Origin: Bacteriovorax stolpii
GTDB lineage: Bacteria; Bdellovibrionota; Bacteriovoracia; Bacteriovoracales; Bacteriovoracaceae
DNA length: 24,974 bases
Assembly (NCBI GenBank): GCA_945890905.1
Contig: CAMDDI010000007.1
Location: 1 to 24,974 of the forward strand
Direction: 5' to 3'
Of this stretch, positions 1 through 7,528 are shown in pieces. Both the position numbers and the translations under genes were made by a program. Position 1 is the stretch's first letter, and the number at the start of each line of letters is the position of its first letter. The notes under the pieces were generated by a model. It was not told where the DNA came from, made no database searches, and saw only the letters and a list, made by a program, of their open reading frames with translations.

Positions 1-3
1 TCC

Positions 4-456
4 ATGCGTTTGTTAGTCACAGCTTTGATGCTTTCATCATTCTCTGCAATTGCTTGTCCAAATCTTACTGGTTCATGGTCGCTTTGTCGTTCAACTACTG
101 GCATGGGCGAAGACACAATCAACGTATCTGTGACTCAATCAACTGTTAATGGAATCACGACCTACATTGAGAAAGGTTCAGATGTTGAAGACAATATGGA
201 TTATGAAATGGAAATGAGAGCTGATGCTCAAACGTATTCTGCAACTATCAATGATGAAGAATCTGGCGAAGTGATCACTATGTCTCAAAATATCAGCTGT
301 GCTGGTGAGAAAGTTATCGTAAATGCTTCTATCATCGAAAGAGGTGTTGAAACTAAAGCCACTTCTAGCGTTTATATGTCTGAAGGAAAATTAATGACTG
401 ACACAGTAGTCACTTCTCAAGGCGAAACGATGAGAGACACAACAATCTGCGAATAA
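4..456 (+). CDS. Small secreted four-cysteine protein, paralogue 1
   Basis: I do not recognise a named family. The 150-aa product begins with a signal peptide (residues 1-17, ending A-I-A) followed at once by C18-P-N-L-T-G and C28, then C near residue 99 and C149 second from the end. The cysteines, the CP-x-L-x-G start and the final I-C-E recur in the genes at 471 and 871, so this is the first of three tandem paralogues. Four cysteines in a short exported protein suggest two disulfides and a periplasmic or secreted beta-rich fold; this is inference. The signal end is not a good lipobox because the -3 position is alanine. Only 3 bases precede the ATG, so promoter and ribosome site are unseen and a more upstream start cannot be excluded. 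Confidence 0.85.
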   Translation: MRLLVTALMLSSFSAIACPNLTGSWSLCRSTTGMGEDTINVSVTQSTVNGITTYIEKGSDVEDNMDYEMEMRADAQTYSATINDEESGEVITMSQNISCAGEKVIVNASIIERGVETKATSSVYMSEGKLMTDTVVTSQGETMRDTTICE

Positions 457-470
457 CAAATCGAGGTACA

Positions 471-857
471 ATGAAATTTTTTATTGTACCTCTGTTCTTT
501 CTCCCTTCAGCCTTTTGTTGTCCTGACCTTTCTGGAAACTATCAATACTGTGATTTGCGAAAGCAAAGCCTTGTAGTGAAGCAGAACGGCAATCTTTATA
601 AAATGTCCCATGAAAAATTTATTGCAGATGGCAAAGTTTATCATTCCGAAGAATACAAAGGCGATTCTCTTATCTCTTATGACCGCATGAGTGAGTGCGT
701 CGGTGATCATCTGATTTACCACTATCGAAAACGCTCTGACGGCTATGTGGTCGCAAATTTCACCTATGATTTCTATAAAATTGAAAATAAAATGATTAAG
801 AAAAGTTTCGGTCAAATATTGGGTTTTGAACTCAATGAAACCGAAACCTGCCAATAA
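471..857 (+). CDS. Small secreted four-cysteine protein, paralogue 2 (divergent)
   Basis: 128-aa exported protein with a hydrophobic leader of about 16 residues, then C17-P-D-L-S-G-N-Y and C27, an internal C in a S-E-C-V-G-D context, and a C-terminal T-C-Q. It matches the cysteine frame of its neighbours but is shorter and lacks the threonine-rich body of the other two; an A-D-G-K-x-Y stretch aligns with A-D-G-R-S-Y of the third copy. An extra cysteine (C16) sits at the leader end. A GAGG ribosome site lies 4 bases before the ATG, and the gene starts 14 bases after the previous stop, so co-transcription is likely. Function unknown. Confidence 0.85.
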   Translation: MKFFIVPLFFLPSAFCCPDLSGNYQYCDLRKQSLVVKQNGNLYKMSHEKFIADGKVYHSEEYKGDSLISYDRMSECVGDHLIYHYRKRSDGYVVANFTYDFYKIENKMIKKSFGQILGFELNETETCQ

Positions 858-870
858 TAAGGAATAAAAT

Positions 871-1326
871 ATGAAAGCACTTTTACTCAGCACCCTCCTT
901 TCAACTTCAGCTTTTGCTGCTTGCCCTGATCTTTCTGGAAAATACGCAGCTTGCCGCTCAATCACTGGGGACAGTGCTGGTTCAACAGATATGGTGGTGA
1001 CTCAGGTTTTAAAAAATGGAGTGGTAACATACACAATTACGGCCACAGACAATGGAACTAACGAGAGAACAACTGATACTTACCGAGCTGATGGACGCTC
1101 TTATACAACCACTGAAACCATGCCAGACACTGATCTGAAAATCGTCACAACGATCAATGTATCGTGTGTGGGCAATACAGCTGTCCAGCGATTAGTGGCC
1201 TCAGCTGAAGGTCAAGAAATGGCCAATGTGGTGTCTACGATGGCAAAAGTTGGAAAGCAGTTAATTAACGAAACTGTGGGAACAATTTTTGGAAGTGCAA
1301 TTGCTGATAAAGTTATTTGCGAATAA
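871..1326 (+). CDS. Small secreted four-cysteine protein, paralogue 3
   Basis: 151-aa exported protein: signal peptide ending A-F-A, then C18-P-D-L-S-G-K-Y, C28-R-S-I-T-G, an internal cysteine in N-V-S-C, and a terminal V-I-C-E. It is closest to the first copy, sharing C-R-S-x-T-G and the I-C-E end. The middle is rich in Thr, Val and Asp, typical of an extracellular beta-sheet protein. An AAGGA ribosome site lies 7 bases upstream, and the gene follows paralogue 2 by 13 bases. Function is unknown. The array looks like local gene duplication followed by divergence. Confidence 0.85.
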   Translation: MKALLLSTLLSTSAFAACPDLSGKYAACRSITGDSAGSTDMVVTQVLKNGVVTYTITATDNGTNERTTDTYRADGRSYTTTETMPDTDLKIVTTINVSCVGNTAVQRLVASAEGQEMANVVSTMAKVGKQLINETVGTIFGSAIADKVICE

Positions 1327-1341
1327 TTGAAAGTTATCATT

Positions 1342-1365
1342 GGAGGGGAATTTTTATTCTCCTTC
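1342..1365 (+). terminator. Hairpin between convergent genes, possible weak terminator
   Basis: A 10-bp stem (arms 1342-1351 and 1356-1365, including two G-U pairs on the plus-strand RNA) closes a TTTT loop, 15 bases after the stop of the third paralogue. It overlaps the last codons of the convergent gene. No T-tract follows the stem, so it is not a canonical intrinsic terminator. It may slow or stabilise the 3' end of the paralogue transcript. Confidence 0.3.
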
Positions 1366-1695
1366 AACTACCTTGTTACAAAGAACAGTCGCAGCTACCA
1401 AGTTGACCAAATCAATCAGGGCCCCTTTAAATGAAGCTTCACTCGTGCAGGAATTCAAAATAACTTGATATCCCAGAGCTTGGCCATCTAAGCGGGTTTG
1501 CTTTCCAAAATTCATACAGCGGACTTGGGTTTTTTCTAAGGGAATTTCAAGGCGAGAGTTAATCATAAGACTATCTTGAGTGATGCGAATTGATTTCACT
1601 CCCTGAACTGGCCCACCTTTAAATTTACATTCAAGGTTCATGGCAGCGGCACTCAAAGGAAGTAAAAATAAAAACACTTTCAGTAACGTCTTCAT
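1354..1695 (-). CDS. Small secreted protein of unknown function
   Basis: 113-aa product from the ATG at 1695, chosen over an ATG 24 codons upstream because a strong GGAG-AAGG purine tract lies just before it and the protein then begins with a clean signal peptide (M-K-T-L-L to A-A-A-M). The mature part has four cysteines (E-C-K-F near the start, R-C-M, N-S-C-T, V-L-C-N), suggesting disulfides in the periplasm. The upstream extension is basic and leader-unlike (R-K-P-Q-K-K). No family is recognised. It is transcribed towards the paralogue array, and its stop is 27 bases from the end of that array. Confidence 0.75.
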   Translation of the reverse strand: MKTLLKVFLFLLPLSAAAMNLECKFKGGPVQGVKSIRITQDSLMINSRLEIPLEKTQVRCMNFGKQTRLDGQALGYQVILNSCTSEASFKGALIDLVNLVAATVLCNKVVEGE

Positions 1696-1734
1696 TTTCC
1701 TTCTCCTTATAAACTTTTTTTGCGGCTTTCTGCT

Positions 1735-1763
1735 TTCAAAGACTGACATCCTCGGAGTAAAAT
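1735..1763 (+). promoter_or_regulatory. Promoter of the SprT/DUF2786 gene, probably leaderless
   Basis: TTCAAA (1735-1740) and TAAAAT (1758-1763) are separated by 17 bp. The ATG at 1770 begins 6 bases after the -10 hexamer, where transcription would be expected to start. The only GGAG nearby (1753-1756) is 13 bases from the ATG and inside the spacer. Confidence 0.5.
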
Positions 1764-1769
1764 CCATCC

Positions 1770-2858
1770 ATGATTATTTACGATGATACTTCCATGGCCT
1801 TCATTCGCAAAAGTGAAGATTATGTTAAGGAAATTTTGCTCTCCTTAGGTATTAAAGTTCAGCGCTCTCGTTTTGAGTTTAATAAATATCTCTATCCTAT
1901 CCATGTAGTTGTTTTTGAAGGTTCCGAGTGGGGCCACTTCAATGCACCTTATATGCAAATTGGTCTCAACCGCAAACTCATCTACCTGGCCAAAGATTCT
2001 GTTGTGCGGGACATCTTGAGTCACGAGCTCGCCCATTTCCTCACCTACATCCGTCACGGGGTAACAGCGGCTCACGGAAAAGAATTTCACGACATCTGCC
2101 GGGAGTATGGCTTTCCTTCTGATATTTCTGCAGCCACTATGAACTTGGATGCCAGTAATGAGTCCAAAGTAGGTGATCTAGAATCAGAAAGGATTTTAGA
2201 AAAAGTAAAAAAGCTTTTGCAGCTTGCTCAGAGTAGTAACTCTCACGAAGCAGAGCTTGCGACAGTAAAGGCCAATCAGCTTCTCTTACGACACAACCTT
2301 GATGGTCTTCGCGACAAGAAAATAGATGAGCCTCTTTATCTAGATCGACTATTATTTCAACCCCGCAAGGACGCCAAGCTTGTGGCGATCTATGATATCC
2401 TTCGCCACTTTATTGTTCGTCCGGTGATTAGCTTTGGAAAAAATACCTGCTGTTTAGAAGTTTCAGGCACTCTCACGAATGTGAAGCTTGCGCGATATGT
2501 GGCAGAATTTTTAGAGCGAGAGCTTGATCACTTGTGGGAAGTTTCCAAAAAAGAGCACGACCTCCAAGGACTGCGAGCGAAGAATTCCTTCTTCGCAGGG
2601 GTGGCCCGAGGCTTTGATGAAAAAATGCGCAAGGTGAAAGTGGAGTACTCGACAGAAGATCAGAAATCTCTGATGGTGGTTGAAAAGCAACTTGATATTG
2701 ATGTTCGCAAAATTTATCGCAGGCTTTCCAGTTCCTCTTCTGGGCAAGAGATTGATAGTAGGGCCCGTGACGTTGGTGTTCAGAAAGGAAAAGATCTCAC
2801 GATCCGTAAAGGTGTTGAGGGCAAGTCCAAAAAGCTCTTCCTAACTTGGAAAAATTAG
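1770..2858 (+). CDS. SprT-like zinc metallopeptidase domain with DUF2786
   Basis: 362-aa cytoplasmic protein (no leader). Residues about 15-115 resemble the SprT/Spartan fold: H85-E-L-A-H89 is the HExxH zinc site and H102-G-K-E-F is the usual third-ligand motif. Residues about 142-180 match DUF2786, a short helical domain (V-K-K-L-L-Q-L-A ... H-E-A-E-L-A ... A-N-Q-L-L-L-R-H-N-L). The rest, to the basic C-terminus, has no family I recognise. SprT relatives cut DNA-bound or crosslinked proteins, but the substrate here is unknown. The ATG at 1770 is preferred to ATG 1794 because the promoter places the transcript start at the former. Coding across both domains is uninterrupted. Confidence 0.85.
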   Translation: MIIYDDTSMAFIRKSEDYVKEILLSLGIKVQRSRFEFNKYLYPIHVVVFEGSEWGHFNAPYMQIGLNRKLIYLAKDSVVRDILSHELAHFLTYIRHGVTAAHGKEFHDICREYGFPSDISAATMNLDASNESKVGDLESERILEKVKKLLQLAQSSNSHEAELATVKANQLLLRHNLDGLRDKKIDEPLYLDRLLFQPRKDAKLVAIYDILRHFIVRPVISFGKNTCCLEVSGTLTNVKLARYVAEFLERELDHLWEVSKKEHDLQGLRAKNSFFAGVARGFDEKMRKVKVEYSTEDQKSLMVVEKQLDIDVRKIYRRLSSSSSGQEIDSRARDVGVQKGKDLTIRKGVEGKSKKLFLTWKN

Positions 2859-2907
2859 AAGCAGAACTGATGAAAAAATCGTAAAGTAGATCTATCCGGA
2901 GAAAACT

Positions 2908-3369
2908 ATGCCAGGTCCCATTGATATGACTCAGTTCATGACCCTATTTAAGGGCATGAATAAGTATGACATTGAAAATGAAATGACCTTTGAGATCCAC
3001 TCTCCTGGCTCAATCACTTATCGTATGAGCGTGCAAGAAAAACATTTAAGCTCTCCTAACACCGCTCACGGCGCTTCTGTTGCGGGATTTATGGATTGTG
3101 TCCTCGGATTATCTGCTCTCTCTGAGGCCATCACTCGGGGAGATCTCACTTCCACCGTTGAATTTAAACTCAATTTTATCCGCCCAGTAAAATTGGGTGA
3201 AGAAATGATTGGTACCGGAAAAGTTATTCACCGAGGAAAAAGTCTTCTCATCAGTTCGGGTGAAATTCGCTTAACGGGCGGAGAACTTGTGGCCTTGGGC
3301 CAAGGAACTTTTAATACCTATCCATCAAGTAAAAAGGATTTTTTAAGTGATCTTACAACCCCAAGCTAA
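2908..3369 (+). CDS. PaaI-family hotdog thioesterase
   Basis: 153-aa hotdog-fold protein of the PaaI/4HBT class, expected to hydrolyse acyl-CoA thioesters in the cytoplasm. The signature stretch N-T-A-H-G-A-S-V-A-G-F-M-D-C (about residues 50-63) carries the H-G-x3-A and D typical of PaaI enzymes. It is followed by a V-E-F-K-L-N-F-I-R-P-V-K-L-G-E strand pair and a final G-Q-G-T-F-N strand. Substrate cannot be predicted. A CCGGAG ribosome site lies 6-7 bases before the ATG, and TAAAGT at 2882 could be a -10. The next gene starts inside its last codons. Confidence 0.88.
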   Translation: MPGPIDMTQFMTLFKGMNKYDIENEMTFEIHSPGSITYRMSVQEKHLSSPNTAHGASVAGFMDCVLGLSALSEAITRGDLTSTVEFKLNFIRPVKLGEEMIGTGKVIHRGKSLLISSGEIRLTGGELVALGQGTFNTYPSSKKDFLSDLTTPS

Positions 3370-3736
3370 GCGCTCTCTCATTTTTGGTTCAGCTCTTCTC
3401 GCACTTGCAGTACTCATCGGTGCTTTTGGTGCTCATGGATTAAAGTCCATAGTAAGTCCCGAGAAGCTTGTGACTTTTGAAACAGGTGTTCGCTATCATT
3501 TTTATCACGCTTTTGCTTTGATGATTTTAGGAGTGATCCAAATGAATCTTGGGCAACTCAAACTCAATCTCTCTTTCTACGCTTTTATTGTGGGAATCTT
3601 ACTCTTTTCATTTAACTGCTATTTCTATGTCCTCTCTGATCTGAAAGTATTTGCCATGATTGTTCCTCTGGGAGGATTACTCTTTATGGTGGGATGGGTG
3701 GGAATTTTCTGGAATGTTTTAAGGCTTAAAACTTAG
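3347..3736 (+). CDS. DUF423 (YgdD/TMEM256-like) inner-membrane protein
   Basis: 129-aa membrane protein with four predicted hydrophobic segments (about residues 10-30, 47-67, 75-95 and 100-122). It has the DUF423 hallmarks G-A-F-G-A-H-G-L near residue 25 and F-E-T-G-V-R-Y-H-F-Y-H-A near 44. The biochemical role of DUF423 is unknown. The start is a GTG at 3347, supported by an AAGGA site 8 bases upstream. The first 23 bases overlap the thioesterase, implying translational coupling. The 3' end overlaps the convergent lipoprotein gene by 11 bases. Confidence 0.88.
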   Translation: MILQPQAKRSLIFGSALLALAVLIGAFGAHGLKSIVSPEKLVTFETGVRYHFYHAFALMILGVIQMNLGQLKLNLSFYAFIVGILLFSFNCYFYVLSDLKVFAMIVPLGGLLFMVGWVGIFWNVLRLKT

Positions 3737-4871
3737 GAATTCCAAAGCCGCAATTTTGTTTTAAGTACTGATCAAATTCTTCGTCCGTAGGATATTTAAA
3801 TTCAATGGGTCTCACATCCATTGGTTCCCAGAAATCCGTTTTAGGTCGGCGGCACTTCTGCCCCGTGGATCCATTGTAGATAAGAACATCCACTGAACCC
3901 TTATTACCAAACTCCATATCGATTTTATCTTTTTCAGGTTGACCCAATTCTGGAGACTGTCCCCGTCCGTTGACTCTTAACACAATTCCCTTTCCCTTAT
4001 ATTTTAGATCCGCGTACTGTCGCTTTGAATTATCTGAACTTAAATCCAGCGCACCTTCCGAGATCACCCCATCAACTATTTCTTTAGAATCTTTTTGGAA
4101 AACAATTTTTTCTCCCGTAGGTAGAATCACATCTAGAGTTGTTGAAAGCTGCTCTAAGAGAAACATCTGTTTTCGAGGAAAAAACATAAAAATGGAATAC
4201 ATGGTTTGAGAGACTTTCTCACTCGGAATATCATCCACACTCATGGCGAGATTTTGGCGGGCCTGCTCCAAATAATCAAAACTAAATGCTCGTGAAGCGG
4301 CTTTCACTTTGCTGGTCTTTACAATTTTATTGTCACCGATATTTTCAAAAGAAAATCCTTCGATCACATTGGTGGCAGAGGCACTTCCTCGAGTGACACT
4401 CACCTCTCCTAAGCTTGTTGTTTCAAAGAAGTCGTGACTGAGTGGAGCAATTCTATCTTTCAGTGGAGCTTGAGTCGTGGAAAGAATAAATTTCTCACTG
4501 GCCACTCTTTCCACCCAATCCACTTGCATCGTAATTGTAGGACTCTTCACTCGCGGAAGAATTTCGGCTTTATAAATTCCTTTCTTTAAAGCAAAGGGCT
4601 TGGCCTCAAGATCCACGTTAGATGAAAGAGTGAGATCATCTGGATCAATATCGGTGAGTTGATTTCCCTCACGATCGTAGAGCTTAACCATGATGAATGT
4701 TGAATCCATACCACTGGCAAAAAGAGTTTTATCAATGAGTTTAACTTCAATTCGACTAACGTGAACATCTTCTGAGGTAAGACTTGCGAGGTACTTTTTC
4801 GATGAGTTGTACTTATACTTTAAGGGGTGTGAGCACCCAACTAGGAGTATGAGAGATAGTAAAATCCGCAT
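3726..4871 (-). CDS. Lipoprotein with an Ig-like N-terminal region
   Basis: 381-aa predicted lipoprotein: leader with lipobox L-V-G-C13 and a following Ser-His. Residues about 40-120 resemble a bacterial Ig-like (invasin/Big-type) domain: alternating strands around D-S-T-F-I-M-V-K-L-Y-D-R-E-G-N-Q-L-T and K-K-G-I-Y-K-A-E. The middle and C-terminal parts are unrecognised; a G-S-T-G-Q-K-C-R-R region and an N-C-G-F near the end could form a disulfide. Probable location is the outer membrane. No Shine-Dalgarno is obvious before the ATG. It lies 51 bases downstream of queE on the same strand, and its 3' end overlaps the DUF423 gene by 11 bases. Confidence 0.8.
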   Translation of the reverse strand: MRILLSLILLVGCSHPLKYKYNSSKKYLASLTSEDVHVSRIEVKLIDKTLFASGMDSTFIMVKLYDREGNQLTDIDPDDLTLSSNVDLEAKPFALKKGIYKAEILPRVKSPTITMQVDWVERVASEKFILSTTQAPLKDRIAPLSHDFFETTSLGEVSVTRGSASATNVIEGFSFENIGDNKIVKTSKVKAASRAFSFDYLEQARQNLAMSVDDIPSEKVSQTMYSIFMFFPRKQMFLLEQLSTTLDVILPTGEKIVFQKDSKEIVDGVISEGALDLSSDNSKRQYADLKYKGKGIVLRVNGRGQSPELGQPEKDKIDMEFGNKGSVDVLIYNGSTGQKCRRPKTDFWEPMDVRPIEFKYPTDEEFDQYLKQNCGFGIPKF

Positions 4872-4922
4872 GCTAGCTTATCGGCATTTTGGATGAAAAA
4901 CTGAGTAATTTGTTAAGGTATT

Positions 4923-5624
4923 TTAAACGAGACGTGACTCAGGTCCGTAAACCCATTTATGTTGCTGGCCTATCACCCTGAAAGGTAGTCCAAAACTTTC
5001 ATTTAACTGCACAACTTGCTGAAACCTGTTCATAGGAAAGGCCTCTTCCGGCTCATAACAAGGAGTCAGGCACCAAGGAACAGAAGCCGCTTTGCTCGCC
5101 TTCATAAAGTGAAAAGCATCATAAGTGGCTTCAAAGTCTTTCTTATTGGCCACCACCGCTTTCACCTGAGCTTTGGAAGAATACTCATTGATAAATTTGA
5201 GCAGAAGATCTTGAGAAGTTCTCACCTGAGTTGAAGGGGTTTTAAAATCGTAAGAAACAAAATCCGCGATATCAAAAACTTCTTTCACAATACGAGTTCC
5301 TGCAGCTTCAATATTTACAAAATAACCGCGAGTTTTAAGCTCTTTGATCAGCTCAATAAGTGAAGGCACATGTGACGGATGAAGAGGATCTCCCCCGGTA
5401 ATTGAGACTCTTTTGATGATATCTTGAGAGAGATGTTCGATTTTTTCCATGACCTCATCAAGACTCACAGTATAGCTTGGATCAAAGTCCCAAGTTTCTT
5501 TGGTATCGCAATTCACGCATCCAATATTGCAGCCTTGAAAACGCACAAAGATCTGCGGAATCCCAATATGGATTCCTTCACCTTCAGTGGCACGATATAC
5601 GGAGTTAATTAATAGGGTCGTCAT
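4923..5624 (-). CDS. queE: 7-carboxy-7-deazaguanine synthase
   Basis: 233-aa radical SAM enzyme that rearranges 6-carboxytetrahydropterin to 7-carboxy-7-deazaguanine, on the way to preQ0/queuosine. Evidence: N-terminal T-E-G-E-G substrate motif, radical SAM cluster C32-N-I-G-C36-V-N-C39-D-T, T-G-G-D-P-L (about 76-81; family usually T-G-G-E-P-L), and a C-terminal Q-Q-H-K-W-V-Y-G-P resembling the family end. The ATG at 5624 is preferred to one three codons upstream (5633): neither has a Shine-Dalgarno, but TATCAT ends 7 bases before 5624, so the transcript would begin there. QueC, QueD and QueF are not in the window; Tgt is 11 kb away. Confidence 0.92.
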   Translation of the reverse strand: MTTLLINSVYRATEGEGIHIGIPQIFVRFQGCNIGCVNCDTKETWDFDPSYTVSLDEVMEKIEHLSQDIIKRVSITGGDPLHPSHVPSLIELIKELKTRGYFVNIEAAGTRIVKEVFDIADFVSYDFKTPSTQVRTSQDLLLKFINEYSSKAQVKAVVANKKDFEATYDAFHFMKASKAASVPWCLTPCYEPEEAFPMNRFQQVVQLNESFGLPFRVIGQQHKWVYGPESRLV

Positions 5625-5631
5625 GGGGCGC

Positions 5632-5660
5632 ATGATAGCAGAGCTAAGTCATTGTGAAAA
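5632..5660 (-). promoter_or_regulatory. Promoter of queE, probably leaderless
   Basis: On the minus strand TTTTCA (5655-5660) is followed after 17 bp by TATCAT (5632-5637). Seven bases then separate the -10 from the ATG at 5624, and no ribosome site is present. The upstream ATG at 5633 would overlap the -10 itself, which argues against it being the start. Confidence 0.45.
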
Positions 5661-5766
5661 CTGACAGATGTGAAGAGTTTGTTCGAGGGTAAATTTTACA
5701 AAGCGAGGAGGAAAAAATACCATTAAGTAAGGGAATTCTCTAGAATAGGCCACACAGGAATAAAGT

Positions 5767-6654
5767 ATGAAAATTGCACTTTTGGCTCTCTCAATTGCCG
5801 TTATTGTTAGTTGTGGCGAAGACTCTGGCTCAAATCGCCGGGGTGGCGTTGCTGACAAGATAACTCCTGGTGCCACGGCCACAGACAACGCAGGAGTTTT
5901 GTCTTATGTTCACCGCACTCGTGGAAATCCAGTGCTCACAGTTGCAGAAGAAATTAATAACACTCTTAAAAATGAATATACTGCGGCTTACCGCTTTGTT
6001 CCCTTGATGGGCAAAGACGATGAAGGAAGTTACCTCAATACAAGGTCAGTTCAAACACTTGGTCGCCCAGCTACAGATTGCGGAATCAGCTCGTCGTTTA
6101 GCAATATCGACGAAAGAATCGCTGATTGCGCGGCAAAAAACAGTTCACAGGCCACTTGGACTGGATCAGAGTACGGAGCTTCGGGTGAGAGTACCTGGAG
6201 ACTTGTATCCCGAGATTCATCAACAACAGAAGTTTGGTTTGATTCTCATACGGGCCTAGTTTGGTCTGACGTGATTGCAAAAGATAACTGGTGTAAAGCT
6301 TCAGGCAACGAAGAGCCACTCACAGGAACTCAGGCCATCGATTGCTTGGCCGAAGGCACCGGTGCATCACTTTGTATCAATCTTAATTTAGCTGGCTATG
6401 GTGGAAATGTGAAATGGCGTCTCCCTACCAGAAATGATTATCTCCAGGCCGATCTCGATGGTCTAAGATTTTTGAGAAAAACTGCCAATGATGAAATCGA
6501 TAGTTACTGGACGGCCACCATGGCATCTGATCCAAAAGGGACAGTTTCAAGAACCAAAGCTTGGCTCTATTCTCCAGCACAAGGGACTCTTAAATCAGAC
6601 ACCCTCACAGTTGCTCACGAAATCCGCTGCATCGGCATCCCTGTTAGAAAATAA
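5767..6654 (+). CDS. DUF1566-domain lipoprotein
   Basis: 295-aa protein with a lipoprotein leader (I-V-S-C16). The C-terminal half has the DUF1566 pattern: V-W-F-D-S-H-T-G-L-V-W-S-D (about 155-167), then K-W-R-L-P-T-R-N-D-Y (about 216-225), S-Y-W-T-A-T, and a final R-C-I-G. DUF1566 domains occur in exported proteins, sometimes repeated, and are of unknown function. Here there is one, with several extra cysteines likely to be paired. Start: AGGAA lies 6 bases before the ATG. TAGAAT (5741-5746) is a candidate -10; an alternative is TTTACA (5695)/TACCAT (5718). It is the first gene of a five-gene operon, and its stop overlaps the next ATG (TAATG). Confidence 0.85.
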   Translation: MKIALLALSIAVIVSCGEDSGSNRRGGVADKITPGATATDNAGVLSYVHRTRGNPVLTVAEEINNTLKNEYTAAYRFVPLMGKDDEGSYLNTRSVQTLGRPATDCGISSSFSNIDERIADCAAKNSSQATWTGSEYGASGESTWRLVSRDSSTTEVWFDSHTGLVWSDVIAKDNWCKASGNEEPLTGTQAIDCLAEGTGASLCINLNLAGYGGNVKWRLPTRNDYLQADLDGLRFLRKTANDEIDSYWTATMASDPKGTVSRTKAWLYSPAQGTLKSDTLTVAHEIRCIGIPVRK

Positions 6655-7196
6655 TGAATCTCCAAGAGCAATTTGACAAAATCATGTGTGAACTCAAACA
6701 GGGCCATCGGGCCCTTGTTCGTTTTCAGATGTCTGAACTAGAAATTCTTGAAGTAAAACTTAATACAAATCTCGAAACAAAAAACTATGACCAATTAGAG
6801 AAAGTTCTGTGTTTAGTGGAGCATTCCGCCGCTCTTCATCCAAAATTTGAAGCGGGAATTTTAAAAGCGATTAATTCAGATCTTCCTGATCATTTACTCA
6901 TTTTCGCTCTTAATGGAGCAAGAAAGCACATCATTCAGGCAAAATTCCAGCGTGGGCAGCGCTTAAACTATGAATTTTTGGAGGCCCTCAAAAAACTTCT
7001 CCAATCCACTTCCCCCGAAGTCGTTGAGTGGACGCTTCGAACTATCGAAGAATGTGGAAATCAAGGAGTATATTTCCTGAGAGAATTTGATAAGATTAAA
7101 CCACCACCATGGAAATGGTTTAATCCTCATCAGAGGGCCGTAAGAGAAATAATCACTCTTTTGGAACGTCGATGGAGCCGGTTTGAAAAACCTTAA
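6654..7196 (+). CDS. Unrecognised alpha-helical protein
   Basis: 180-aa cytoplasmic protein without leader or membrane segment. The sequence reads as successive amphipathic helices, loosely HEAT-like, with the middle E-A-L-K-K-L-L-Q-S-T-S-P-E-V-V-E-W-T-L-R-T-I-E-E-C-G-N resembling one HEAT unit (about 108-135). A proline/tryptophan-rich K-P-P-P-W-K-W-F-N-P-H follows. No catalytic motif is visible. Start by one-base overlap with the preceding stop; the next gene starts inside its last 14 bases. A scaffold or partner role for its operon mates is only a guess. Confidence 0.75.
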   Translation: MNLQEQFDKIMCELKQGHRALVRFQMSELEILEVKLNTNLETKNYDQLEKVLCLVEHSAALHPKFEAGILKAINSDLPDHLLIFALNGARKHIIQAKFQRGQRLNYEFLEALKKLLQSTSPEVVEWTLRTIEECGNQGVYFLREFDKIKPPPWKWFNPHQRAVREIITLLERRWSRFEKP

Positions 7197-7527
7197 TCAT
7201 AACGATCAAGATAAAATCCTAGAGCGTTTAAAAAATATTGATAATATGGCAGGACTTCCCGCCATTGATCTTGAAGCTCGCGAAGATTTCAAAGTGAATA
7301 TCCGCGTGAACGAATCTGTAGGCCCTGCTAAATTTAAACCCGATCCTTTAATCCCCGGTGGATTCATCGCCAACTCACTAACCATTAAGGCCATGCGACC
7401 AGACCTCTTTGTAGTGGGAGAATCTATGGAAGATCTCTCTTTAATGTATGAATGTGCATGTGGAAAAGAGTTTGATCTTCAATTTTGGAAACTGTGTCCT
7501 CATTGCGCTAGAGAGATTAAAATTTAA
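7183..7527 (+). CDS. Small zinc-ribbon protein
   Basis: 114-aa protein ending in a probable zinc ribbon: C91-A-C93 and C105-P-H-C108 in the last 25 residues, at the close pairwise spacing of small rubredoxin-like knuckles. The N-terminal 85 residues are unrecognised. The start is TTG at 7183, with a GGAG ribosome site 5 bases upstream inside the previous gene, so translation is probably coupled. It ends one base before the following ATG. A nucleic-acid or protein-binding role is possible, but the sequence does not decide. Confidence 0.75.
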   Translation: MKNLNHNDQDKILERLKNIDNMAGLPAIDLEAREDFKVNIRVNESVGPAKFKPDPLIPGGFIANSLTIKAMRPDLFVVGESMEDLSLMYECACGKEFDLQFWKLCPHCAREIKI

Positions 7528-7528
7528 T

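Noticed and set aside
507..965. 152-codon minus-strand open frame across the second paralogue
   Set aside because: It lies antisense to two well-supported genes with ribosome sites and signal peptides, has no leader or motif, and its own start lacks a ribosome site.
5689..5713. GTAAA-T-TTTAC palindrome followed by an AGGAGG-like tract, as a small-ORF start or operator
   Set aside because: No start codon follows the purine tract at usable spacing, and the 5-base arms are too short to support an operator on their own.
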